Below, piece by piece: positions 48,500 through 55,940 of a stretch of DNA of 64,000 nucleotides. A program made the translations under genes and the position numbers. The stretch covers positions 4,563,501 to 4,627,500 of the forward strand of contig NZ_JAUSZH010000001.1 of assembly GCF_030817355.1 (NCBI RefSeq). The letters are read 5' to 3'. Under the pieces are notes generated by a model. The model saw only the letters and a list, made by a program, of their open reading frames with translations. It searched no databases and had not been told where the DNA came from. This stretch comes from Streptomyces sp. V1I1. Lineage in GTDB: Bacteria > Actinomycetota > Actinomycetes > Streptomycetales > Streptomycetaceae. Numbering within the stretch: position 1 is the stretch's first letter; every line of letters starts with the position of its first letter.

Positions 48500-51400
48500 T
48501 CATGCGTCATCGCCCGGCTCGCGCAGCCGCGGGCGGCGGGGCAGCCACGCGGTCAGCGGCCGCGGCGTCCGGCCCCGGTCCGGGTCCCGGTCCGGGTTCC
48601 GGTCCCGGTAGTGCTTCAGGCCAAGCGGACGGGTCCGGTACGCGCTGTCGAGCAGCGCCTCCGCGAGCGCCGCGTCCTCCGCGCGGTCGGTGCGCGGCAC
48701 CTGTTTGGCCAGCTTGCGGTAGCTGGCGGAGAGTTGCTCGCGCAGCTCCCGTTCGGTGGCCGGGACGGGCATCCCGGGCGGCAGCGAGTCGCGCAGTTCG
48801 GCCAGCGGGTCGGTCAGCGGGTCGGCCAGCGGGTCGGTCTTCTCCCGCGCGGCGCCGACCAGTTCGAGGAGCAGTTCCAGGAGCTCCGCGGTGAGCCGTT
48901 CGTACGCCTGCCGGTCGGTGAGCCCTTCATGGCTCACCAGTCGGCGCAGCGCGGCGTACGCGCGCACCGCCGACGCCACCGTCGGCGCGCTCCCGTCCGC
49001 GGGCGGGCTGGCGTGGATGCGGACCATCGCCGTGCGCGCCGCGGTGCGGTGCCGGGAGTCCGGGGGCACACCGTCCAGGTACGCGAGGGCCAGATCCGGG
49101 CTGCGCCGGGCGAGATGGATGCGGGCGAGTCCGAAGGCGGCGCTGCCGAGCGCGTGGTTGCGCCGCCACACCGCGTCGTAGAACTGCATGGCCTGCTGCT
49201 CGTGGTCCTCCCGGGCCGCGGCCCCGGGGGTGCCGTCGTCGTCCGCGCCGCGCCGTTCGTCCGCCAGCCTTTCGTGGCAGTAGCCGAGGGCGAGCTTCGG
49301 CGCGTACTCGCCCGGGATCGCGTAGTACACCTCGTCGAAGCAGCTCAGGGCCCGGCGCAGCCGGCCGTGGGCGAGCTCGGTGAGCCCCCGGTGCCAGTCG
49401 AGCCGCCAGTCGTACTCCGCGCGCTCGCCGAGCAGCCGACGGGCCCGGTCGAGCTCCATCGCGGCCGCGACCAGTTGCTGGTCCCTCCCTCGGCCACCCG
49501 CCCCGGCGACCGCTGGGGGTGCCCCCAGGCGCACTTGGTCGCGGGCGAGCTCCAGATGGAGCCGGCAGCGCAGCAGATGCAGCTCGGGGGAGGCCAGCCA
49601 CTCGTCGCTGAGCTGGAGCAGACCTGCCGGGTCGGCATACGAAGTGCGCTGCAACTCCTTCCAGTTGGGGTCCCGCTGGTCCGGCTTTGGCATCGGCAGG
49701 GCCACCGCTACCTCGGCCGGGTCGGGCACCCCCGCGCCGAGGAGGTAGCCGCCGGCGCCGCCTGCCCGCCAGCGGCTCAGCGGCGGGGCCTTGCCGAGCT
49801 GACCGTCCAGGGCGGTGGCGGCCCGGTCGAAGAGCGGGGACGGCTCGAAGGTCTCCTCGCCGAGCCGCAGGGAACGCAGTTCGCGCAGCACACCGCGCAG
49901 TTGGAGGGACATCTCCTGGGCGGATGCGTAACGCCGCTTGGGATCGCTTGCCATGGCGCGCCGCAGCGCACGCTCCAGCGACACGGTGCCGAGGTCGGCG
50001 GGCGGCGCGGGGGCCTTGGCGAGCAGCGAGCCGAGGACCGCGCCGACGCTGTAGAGGTCGCCCGCGGTCGTCATCTCGCCCGCGGGGCCGGTCTCCGGCG
50101 GCCGATGGCTGACCGGTCCTGGCGTGCCGGGCTTGCGGACGCCCGCGACGTCGATGAGTTTGATGCCGTTGCCGCAGTGCAGGACGTTGGTGAGGGACAG
50201 ATCGCCGTAGACGAGGCCCTCCTGGTCGTGCAGATAGCTGAGCGCGTCCAGGATGAGCAACCCGTACACGACGATGAACTCCCGCACCCGGGGCCCGGAG
50301 AACGGCGAACGGTGCTGGGCGATCCGGGCCGCGACCCACTCCAGCGGCGCCCCGTCGGCGAACTCCATCACGATGAACTCCGCCGAAGTCGACGGATGAC
50401 GCGCGTAGTTGACCACCCGGATCACGGACGGATGATTCAGGCTGACCAGTCGTAGCCGCTCCTGATGCGCCTGAAGGACGGCCGCGGGGTTTCCCGGGTC
50501 GAGGATCCCCTTGAGCGCCACCGGACGGTTGTCGAGCAGCAGGTCGCGGGCGAGATACACCTGCCCGTGGCTGCCCTGGCCGATCGGGCCCACGACCTCG
50601 TACTGCTGGTGCAGCCGGTCGCCGCCCGCCAAATGGGGCCCGGCCGGTGCGGTGACGAGCGCGTCCGGGTCGCGCACGGCGACGACCGGCAGATCCGTGA
50701 GCCCGTCGCCGGGCGGGTCCACGACGAACTCGTGCGGGCCAAGCGGCCCGGCCAGGACCAGCTCGGCCGCCTCGGCGTCCAGCAGCGCCGTCTCGATGTC
50801 GACGGCGAGCCGGAACAGCTCGTGAGGCAGGGCGGGCGAGTCGTACAAGAGGCCGCCGCAGCGTAGCTGTTGGAGCCGCCCGCGCAACCGTGGGGACCGG
50901 TCGTCGGGGCGGCGCGGTGTCGGCCGGCCCGCCGTGGCCGGATGCCCGGGCAGCTGCCGTAAGCGCTGTTCGGTCTCGGCGAGCCGGGTGATACGCGCGG
51001 CGAGCCGGTCGGCGCGGCGGTCGGGCCACTCGGGTTCCAGGAGCTCGGCGCGTACCCGGGCGAGCAGCGGCGAGCGCGGGTCGCTGAAGACGAGCAGCAG
51101 CCGGCTGTGGCCGCGGGCGAGCAGCGCGCGCAGCAGCGCCACGATCTCCGCGTCCGGCGACGCGGACCGGTCGACGGCGAGGAAGGCGGCGATCAGCGGC
51201 GGGCTCGCGTCGGCGATCTGGTCGAGCAGCTCGGTGTGAGGTGTACGGGACGGGGGCGGGTCGTCCAGGCCGATCCGGTCGGCGGCGTGGACGGCGAGCT
51301 CCTCGGCGGTGCGGTTGGTGGCGTCGACGGCGATGTCGATGCTGCCCACCTGCGGCTCGCCCGCCGAACTCGCGGACGCGGACGGCGGGCTCTGCTCCCG

Positions 51401-52291
51401 GTCGGCGAGGGTGAGGGCGGAGCGGACGGTGTGCAGCAGCGCGTGCTCCCCCTCACCGGCGAAGGCCAGCTCGACGGGGTCGGTGTCCGGAGCGCCGTCC
51501 AGCCAGCGGGTCAGCCTGCGATGCAGGCCGGGGACCCGGCCGGAGGCGGTCCTGTCGGGGGCGACGGCCACGTCGCGGGAGACGGCACGGGGTCCGTTGA
51601 CCGTCAGCCCGAGCCGTTCCAGCGGCAGATACTTCAGCACGGTCTCGGTCGGGATCATGTACGCGTGCTCACGGCGTACGGGCGCCTGCGGCGTACCGAA
51701 CTGGTGGGCCACGATGCCGATGAGCCGGCGTGAGCGGCTGTGGACGACCCCGCTGCCGCTGTAGCCGTGCCGGACGACGTACGAGGAGCCCTCCGTGTCG
51801 AGCTGCACCCACTCGGGCTTGGGCGCGGGCCCGCCGCGCCCCATCAGCCGGGCGTCGAGATGCTCACCGCCCGGCAGGTCCTCCGGGTAGCCGGTGAAGT
51901 GCACCGGCTCATTGCGCGCCGGGATCTGGCGGTGCAGCACGGCATGCGGCACGGACGGCTCGTGGTCCAGCTTGAGCAGGGCGAGGTCGCCGCTGAAGTG
52001 CGGGGTGGGCAGGACCAGATACTCCCGCAGCAGCCGGGCGCGCAGGGGCCCCGGCCCGTCGCCGGACAGGGCGGCGCCGGGACCGTCCACGTACACGGTG
52101 TCGAAGGGGGTGCGGGCGCCGTCCTGGCCGGGGCGCGAAAGCACCGTATGGGCGCAGGTGAGCACCAGCCCTCCGGGGAGCAGCACCCCGGCGCCCAGCG
52201 GGCGGCCCGCCCGGTCTTGCGTACGCAGCAGACAGACCCGCCAACTCTCCTCATGCGAAGAGGTGTTGGACGCACGCAACGGCTCCCTCAT
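48500..52291 (-). CDS. Trypsin-like protease - PknG-like Ser/Thr kinase - TPR fusion protein
   Basis: 1263 residues, cytosolic by sequence. Residues about 15-230 are a trypsin-like protease with a complete triad: H48 in VLTCAHTVL, D102 in SGDLALLKLD and S178 in GYSGSGVV. Residues about 240-540 form a linker with a degenerate NTPase-like look (no Walker A). Residues 563-805 are a kinase: GQGSHGQVYLA glycine loop, K594 in PVALKGI, catalytic loop YGDLSLTN (D697, N702; the usual catalytic Lys is Ser699), metal Asp714 in LIDVAG. The kinase plus the following TPR-like region (about 830-1230) resemble PknG. The start has no strong ribosome binding site. A hairpin repeat adds about 15 residues near 925. 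It heads an operon with a membrane protein and a solute-binding lipoprotein. Confidence 0.9.
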   Translation of the reverse strand: MREPLRASNTSSHEESWRVCLLRTQDRAGRPLGAGVLLPGGLVLTCAHTVLSRPGQDGARTPFDTVYVDGPGAALSGDGPGPLRARLLREYLVLPTPHFSGDLALLKLDHEPSVPHAVLHRQIPARNEPVHFTGYPEDLPGGEHLDARLMGRGGPAPKPEWVQLDTEGSSYVVRHGYSGSGVVHSRSRRLIGIVAHQFGTPQAPVRREHAYMIPTETVLKYLPLERLGLTVNGPRAVSRDVAVAPDRTASGRVPGLHRRLTRWLDGAPDTDPVELAFAGEGEHALLHTVRSALTLADREQSPPSASASSAGEPQVGSIDIAVDATNRTAEELAVHAADRIGLDDPPPSRTPHTELLDQIADASPPLIAAFLAVDRSASPDAEIVALLRALLARGHSRLLLVFSDPRSPLLARVRAELLEPEWPDRRADRLAARITRLAETEQRLRQLPGHPATAGRPTPRRPDDRSPRLRGRLQQLRCGGLLYDSPALPHELFRLAVDIETALLDAEAAELVLAGPLGPHEFVVDPPGDGLTDLPVVAVRDPDALVTAPAGPHLAGGDRLHQQYEVVGPIGQGSHGQVYLARDLLLDNRPVALKGILDPGNPAAVLQAHQERLRLVSLNHPSVIRVVNYARHPSTSAEFIVMEFADGAPLEWVAARIAQHRSPFSGPRVREFIVVYGLLILDALSYLHDQEGLVYGDLSLTNVLHCGNGIKLIDVAGVRKPGTPGPVSHRPPETGPAGEMTTAGDLYSVGAVLGSLLAKAPAPPADLGTVSLERALRRAMASDPKRRYASAQEMSLQLRGVLRELRSLRLGEETFEPSPLFDRAATALDGQLGKAPPLSRWRAGGAGGYLLGAGVPDPAEVAVALPMPKPDQRDPNWKELQRTSYADPAGLLQLSDEWLASPELHLLRCRLHLELARDQVRLGAPPAVAGAGGRGRDQQLVAAAMELDRARRLLGERAEYDWRLDWHRGLTELAHGRLRRALSCFDEVYYAIPGEYAPKLALGYCHERLADERRGADDDGTPGAAAREDHEQQAMQFYDAVWRRNHALGSAAFGLARIHLARRSPDLALAYLDGVPPDSRHRTAARTAMVRIHASPPADGSAPTVASAVRAYAALRRLVSHEGLTDRQAYERLTAELLELLLELVGAAREKTDPLADPLTDPLAELRDSLPPGMPVPATERELREQLSASYRKLAKQVPRTDRAEDAALAEALLDSAYRTRPLGLKHYRDRNPDRDPDRGRTPRPLTAWLPRRPRLREPGDDA
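49483..49527. repeat. Palindromic repeat inserted in frame in the protease-kinase gene
   Basis: Contains the palindrome TGGGGGTGCCCCCA-type hairpin (49514-49527) followed by a CTCCCTC arm, the same layout as the element at 16435-16472. It encodes GAPPAVAGAGGRGRDQ on the minus strand, a glycine-rich insertion in the TPR region. Confidence 0.55.
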
Positions 52292-52327
52292 ACTTCACAA
52301 CGATAACTACAGGAGACGGGGGGCGCG

Positions 52328-52633
52328 ATGGCTGAGCGTGACGATGCCGCGGTGGCCGGGCTCGCCGAGGTGATCGGACAGGTCCGGGACGAGCTGGAGC
52401 GGGCGCAGCGGGCCGGGGAGGGACGCGATCTCAAATTCAGCGTGGAGAGGGTGAACCTGGAGTTCGCGGTGCAGGTCCGGCGCGAGGGCAGCGGCAGGGC
52501 CGAGTTGCGGATCGGGGTGGTCACGGCGGGCGCCGGCGGGACGGCGGCGCGGGACACGACGCACACGATCCAGATCGAGCTGAAGCCACAGGGGCGCGAC
52601 GGGGACCCGAACGTGCGGGTGGGCGGGGAGTAG
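52328..52633 (+). CDS. Trypco2 (trypsin-co-occurring domain 2) protein
   Basis: 101 residues. Matches the small trypco2 family: an N-terminal helix (GLAEVIGQVRDELERAQRAGEGRDLKF) and beta strands FSVERVNLEFAVQVRREGSGRAELRIGVVTAGAGG...THTIQIELKP. Trypco2 proteins are encoded beside trypsin-like proteases in predicted NTP-dependent conflict and signalling systems of multicellular bacteria, and the trypsin-kinase gene is divergent 36 bp away here. Its role (substrate, inhibitor or membrane-associated partner) is not known. Confidence 0.85.
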   Translation: MAERDDAAVAGLAEVIGQVRDELERAQRAGEGRDLKFSVERVNLEFAVQVRREGSGRAELRIGVVTAGAGGTAARDTTHTIQIELKPQGRDGDPNVRVGGE

Positions 52634-52670
52634 CTTTTTTGTCCCCGCACCGGCCAGGCGGCCGCGGCCG

Positions 52671-53990
52671 CTACAGCCTGCTCAGCGACGCCGCCGCGAA
52701 CAGCACGTCCCGGATCGCCTCGCGGTCCCCGTCCTGGCCCGCCGCGGCCTCCTCCGGCGAGATGTGGCCCGCCAGCAGGCGACAGAACTCCACGCCGTCC
52801 AGCGCCACTTGGGCCACCGTCTGTTCCGCGGAGCCGACGGCCGCCGGGGAGTCCAGCGCGATGAACCAGTTCCCGCCGCCCGAGCCCTCGACCTCCAGAC
52901 GCAGAGAACGGCCCGGCGCACCCGCCGCGACCAGATGTTTCGCGGGTCCGGCGAGGCCCGCGCGTCTGCGGTCGGCGAGTGCCGCGGGCAGCAGCCGGGC
53001 CGCCAGGTCGATCATCCGGTGCAGATGGGAGCCGCTCGGCGGCTCGTACGGATAGTCCACCGCGTCCGCGATGTCGCCCGCGTGCATCCAGCACTCGAAG
53101 GCCCGGTCCAGCAGGGAGTCCTGCAGTGGCAGGGCGAAGTCACCGTACGAGACGGACAGTTCGGCGACTCCGCGGCCGGCGAAGGACACCGTGCGGATGA
53201 GCGTGTGGCTCTGGTCGCGCCACGGCTCGCGGATGGTGCGGGTGGGCGGCCGGTCGGCCGTGTTCCAGAAAACTTCGGTGCGTTCGGTCGGCACTCTCGG
53301 CGCGTTCGGTCCGAGCGGATCGTCCAGACCGAGGGTGCCCGCGACCAGACCGTCGACGGTCATCAGATGCGCGATCACCCCGGCCACGGTCGTCCGGCGG
53401 CTCACCTGCCGCTCGCCCTCGAACCACTTGAGGCGCACAGGCGCATGCCACTCCGACTCGCCGATGTCCCGCAGCAGCGCGTCGAGCCGCGCGGTCTCGG
53501 CGTCGTACGGATTCGCCCAGGTGGGCACCGGGATACGGGCGGGCCTGCGCCCCAGGCAGTTCTCAAGGACGCGGAACCGCAGCAGCGGGTCGAGGTCCAG
53601 GTCCCGGTCGGTGTGCAGCAGCGCGACGGCGTCACGCAGCCGCAGGGCCTCTTCCGCGCAGGGCGCGCAGTCGCCGAGGTGTTCCTCGACGGCCGCGGTC
53701 TCCTCGGCGGAGCAGGCGGACAGCGCCCATGCGCCGAGCAGGGACTTCAGCACGCTGTGGGACCGGCGTTCGCCCTTGCGCGGTCCATCGCCCGTTCCGC
53801 CGCCCGTTCCGCTGCCTGCATCGGGCGGCGATTCTGGCTCCGGGGCAGCCGCTTCGGGCCGCAGGCGCGCGGGCACGTCCAGCGCGTCCAGATCGTCCGC
53901 CGCCGACCGCGGCCCCGGTATACGCGGCGCGCCCCGCATCTCGTCGCGGCCGTCATCGTCGCCGTGGCCGCCGTCAAGCGGGCCGTTCAC
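52671..53990 (-). CDS. Zinc-finger anti-sigma factor fused to an MDMPI/DinB-like domain
   Basis: 439 residues. Residues about 82-120 carry the ZAS signature H104-x3-C108-x2-C111 (VEEHLGDCAPC), typical of anti-sigma factors that hold an ECF-like sigma. Residues about 150-435 are a mycothiol-dependent maleylpyruvate-isomerase-like (DinB) domain with TTVAGVIAHLMTVDGLVAG and LLDRAFECWMHAGDIADAVDYP, histidines suitable for metal. GTG 53990 overlaps the sigma stop (GTGA), so both proteins are made together. The fused domain may sense thiol or metal state; inference. A 2.5-kb open frame extends upstream, but only this part is the gene. Confidence 0.87.
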   Translation of the reverse strand: MNGPLDGGHGDDDGRDEMRGAPRIPGPRSAADDLDALDVPARLRPEAAAPEPESPPDAGSGTGGGTGDGPRKGERRSHSVLKSLLGAWALSACSAEETAAVEEHLGDCAPCAEEALRLRDAVALLHTDRDLDLDPLLRFRVLENCLGRRPARIPVPTWANPYDAETARLDALLRDIGESEWHAPVRLKWFEGERQVSRRTTVAGVIAHLMTVDGLVAGTLGLDDPLGPNAPRVPTERTEVFWNTADRPPTRTIREPWRDQSHTLIRTVSFAGRGVAELSVSYGDFALPLQDSLLDRAFECWMHAGDIADAVDYPYEPPSGSHLHRMIDLAARLLPAALADRRRAGLAGPAKHLVAAGAPGRSLRLEVEGSGGGNWFIALDSPAAVGSAEQTVAQVALDGVEFCRLLAGHISPEEAAAGQDGDREAIRDVLFAAASLSRL

Positions 53991-54568
53991 AAGGAGCGTC
54001 CGTATCCGGGCGGGGACGAGCCCTCCAGCGGGCGCGTGTTGGCGGTGGACAGCAGTTGGAGGCCGAGCCGCAGCCGGCGCCTGGCCTCGTCCTCGGTGAC
54101 CCCGAGGTCGGCCGCGGTCTGGCGGTAGTCCCTGCGTTGGAAGTACGCGAGTTCCAGCGCGGCACGCAGCGGCGCAGGCATGGAGGTCACGATGTAGTCG
54201 GCGCGGGCCGCGACCGCCGCCCTGCGCACCTTCTGCTCCAGCTCCTCCGTAGTGCCCTCGCCGCTTTCCGCGAGCGCGGCGGCCTCGGTCCTCCGCAGTC
54301 GGTACACCGCCTGGCTGTTGGTGATCTTCGCCACCCAGGAGCGCACCGAGCCCTGCTTGGGGTCGTACGCGTCGGGGTTCTCCCAGATGTAGCCGAAGAC
54401 CTCGCGGGTGACCTGGTCGGCGGCCTCGTCGTCGTCGAGAACCCGGTGGGCGAGCATGTGCACGAGCGACGCGAACCTGTCGTACAGCTCCCCGAGCGCG
54501 GCGGCCTCTCCGCGCGAGAGCCGCTGCTGCATCTTGCGGTCCCAGCGCGGTGGTGCGTCCTTTGCCAT
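53987..54568 (-). CDS. ECF-type sigma factor
   Basis: 193 residues. Sigma region 2 (about 18-85: LSRGEAAALGELYDRFASLVHMLAHRVLDDDEAADQVTREVFGYIWENPDAYDP) and region 4 (about 128-180: MPAPLRAALELAYFQRRDYRQTAADLGVTEDEARRRLRLGLQLL). Controlled by the anti-sigma encoded downstream. ATG 54568 chosen. The neighbouring STAS protein (54769) may add a partner-switch layer. Confidence 0.92.
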   Translation of the reverse strand: MAKDAPPRWDRKMQQRLSRGEAAALGELYDRFASLVHMLAHRVLDDDEAADQVTREVFGYIWENPDAYDPKQGSVRSWVAKITNSQAVYRLRRTEAAALAESGEGTTEELEQKVRRAAVAARADYIVTSMPAPLRAALELAYFQRRDYRQTAADLGVTEDEARRRLRLGLQLLSTANTRPLEGSSPPGYGRSL

Positions 54569-54768
54569 ACGGCCCCCAAGCCCTTGCCCCTGTGCCTGTC
54601 GCCTCTTCGAATGTAATGCGCGCGGCCGCGGACGCACGACCCTTTGCGGCAAGAGCGCGCCCCGAGGCGCCCCGGGATGGTAGGAGCCTCACGGTCTGTG
54701 TTTCGCGCGAGTACGGCTGGGCAGCCGCCACAGGAAGCGCGGATTCCGGTACGAGGAGAGGTCGGGTC

Positions 54769-55143
54769 GTGATGCTCAAGGTGGACGAGACCCGGCAGGG
54801 CGCATGGACGGTGCTGCACGTCTGCGGCGAGCTCGATCTCGTCTCCTCGCCGGTGATCCGCCAGCATGTCCATGACGCGGTCGCCGTCGGCCGCCGGGAT
54901 CTGGTGCTCGACCTCTCCGAGGTGCTCTTCTGCGACTCCAGCGGCGTCGGCCAGCTGATCGCCGCCCGCCGCCTGCTGCGCTCATGCCAGGGCAGGCTCC
55001 GGCTGGTCCTGCCCGCCCGCGGCGCTGAGGAAGGATCGCACGTCAACCGGGTGCTGGCGGCCCTCGGGGTGCGCCGTCTCTTCGAGGTGTACGCGGACGC
55101 CGGCTCGGCCACCGACGAGGAGGCCGAGCCGCTCTCCGCCTGA
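54769..55143 (+). CDS. STAS-domain anti-sigma factor antagonist
   Basis: 124 residues, SpoIIAA/RsbV/BldG-like. Core: WTVLHVCGELDLVSSPVIRQHV, then LVLDLSEVLFCDSSGVGQLIAARRLL, in which DSSG carries the phosphorylatable serine. GTG 54769 has GAGGAGAGG 8 bp upstream; ATG 54772 is equally possible. Divergent from the sigma/anti-sigma pair, so it probably frees that or another sigma factor when dephosphorylated. Confidence 0.93.
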   Translation: MMLKVDETRQGAWTVLHVCGELDLVSSPVIRQHVHDAVAVGRRDLVLDLSEVLFCDSSGVGQLIAARRLLRSCQGRLRLVLPARGAEEGSHVNRVLAALGVRRLFEVYADAGSATDEEAEPLSA

Positions 55144-55256
55144 CCGTAGTCACCGGGTGACTGTCTGTCCGTCACCAGGCCGTCGCCCGGATGTCGCCGT
55201 CAGGTAATTGGCTGGGTACTTGCACGCGTCAGCGTCCGGGGCCGTACCCTCGCCGC

Positions 55257-55769
55257 ATGGACAGCGCAGAGTACGAGCGCAAGATCGCTTCCCGCTTCGC
55301 CGCCTTCGACCAGGACGGCAATGGCTATATCGACCGTGAGGACTTCAGCGGGGCCGCCGCGGCCCTGCTCGCCGAGTTCGACACGACCGCACGCTGCGAC
55401 AAGGGCCAGGCCCTGTACAGCGGTGCGGAGGCGTTCTGGCAGGGCATGGCCGGAATCGCCGATGTGGACGGCGACCAGCGGGTCACCCGCCAGGAGTTCA
55501 TCACGGGTGCGGTGAAGAGACTGCGCGACAACCCCCAACGGTTCGCCGAGATCGCCCGCCCCTTCCTTCGTGCCGTGATCGCCATCGCCGACGAGGACGG
55601 CGGCGGCGTGACCCCGTCGGCCGCCGAGCGGGTGCTGCGGGTGCTGGGCGTGGAGGCCGACGTCGCGGCGAAGGTGGCGGCGGCGCTGGATGCGGACGGC
55701 GACGGCCGGATCAGCGAGGAGGAGATCCTCTCCGCCTTCGCGTCGTACTACGTCACGCCCGAGCCGTAG
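55257..55769 (+). CDS. Four-EF-hand calcium-binding protein (calerythrin-like)
   Basis: 170 residues, cytosolic. Four EF-hand loops: DQDGNGYIDRED (about 18), DVDGDQRVTRQE (about 75), DEDGGGVTPSAA (degenerate, about 110) and DADGDGRISEEE (about 145). Resembles calerythrin-like proteins of Streptomyces and Saccharopolyspora, which buffer or sense Ca2+. ATG 55257. Followed by a repeat element and a convergent gene. Confidence 0.93.
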   Translation: MDSAEYERKIASRFAAFDQDGNGYIDREDFSGAAAALLAEFDTTARCDKGQALYSGAEAFWQGMAGIADVDGDQRVTRQEFITGAVKRLRDNPQRFAEIARPFLRAVIAIADEDGGGVTPSAAERVLRVLGVEADVAAKVAAALDADGDGRISEEEILSAFASYYVTPEP

Positions 55770-55787
55770 GCCGCCTCCGGAGCCGCC

Positions 55788-55935
55788 CGCCGGGGCTCCG
55801 CCCCGGACCCCGCGCCTCAAACGCCGGCGAGGCTTGAATTTCCCGCCGGTCGGCCTGAGTTTTCAGGCCGACCGGCGGAAATCAAGCCCGTTGGGGGTCC
55901 CCCGGACGAAGTCTGGGGGAGATTGAGGACAACGC
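55788..55935. repeat. Intergenic GC-rich repeat element, copy B
   Basis: Between convergent genes. Modules in order: a GGGGCTCCGCCCC hairpin, GCGCCTCAAACGCCGGCG, a 15-bp perfect stem (55843-55878, CCGCCGGTCGGCCTG and its complement, loop AGTTTT), GGGGGTCCCCC...CTGGGGGAG, and a GATTGAGGAC box. Acts plausibly as a bidirectional terminator. Confidence 0.75.
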
Positions 55936-55940
55936 GTACC

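Noticed and set aside
52671..55175. 2.5-kb minus-strand frame as one 834-residue protein
   Set aside because: Its first half runs antisense through the STAS gene and out of frame through the sigma gene; the real gene starts at 53990 by overlap with the sigma stop.
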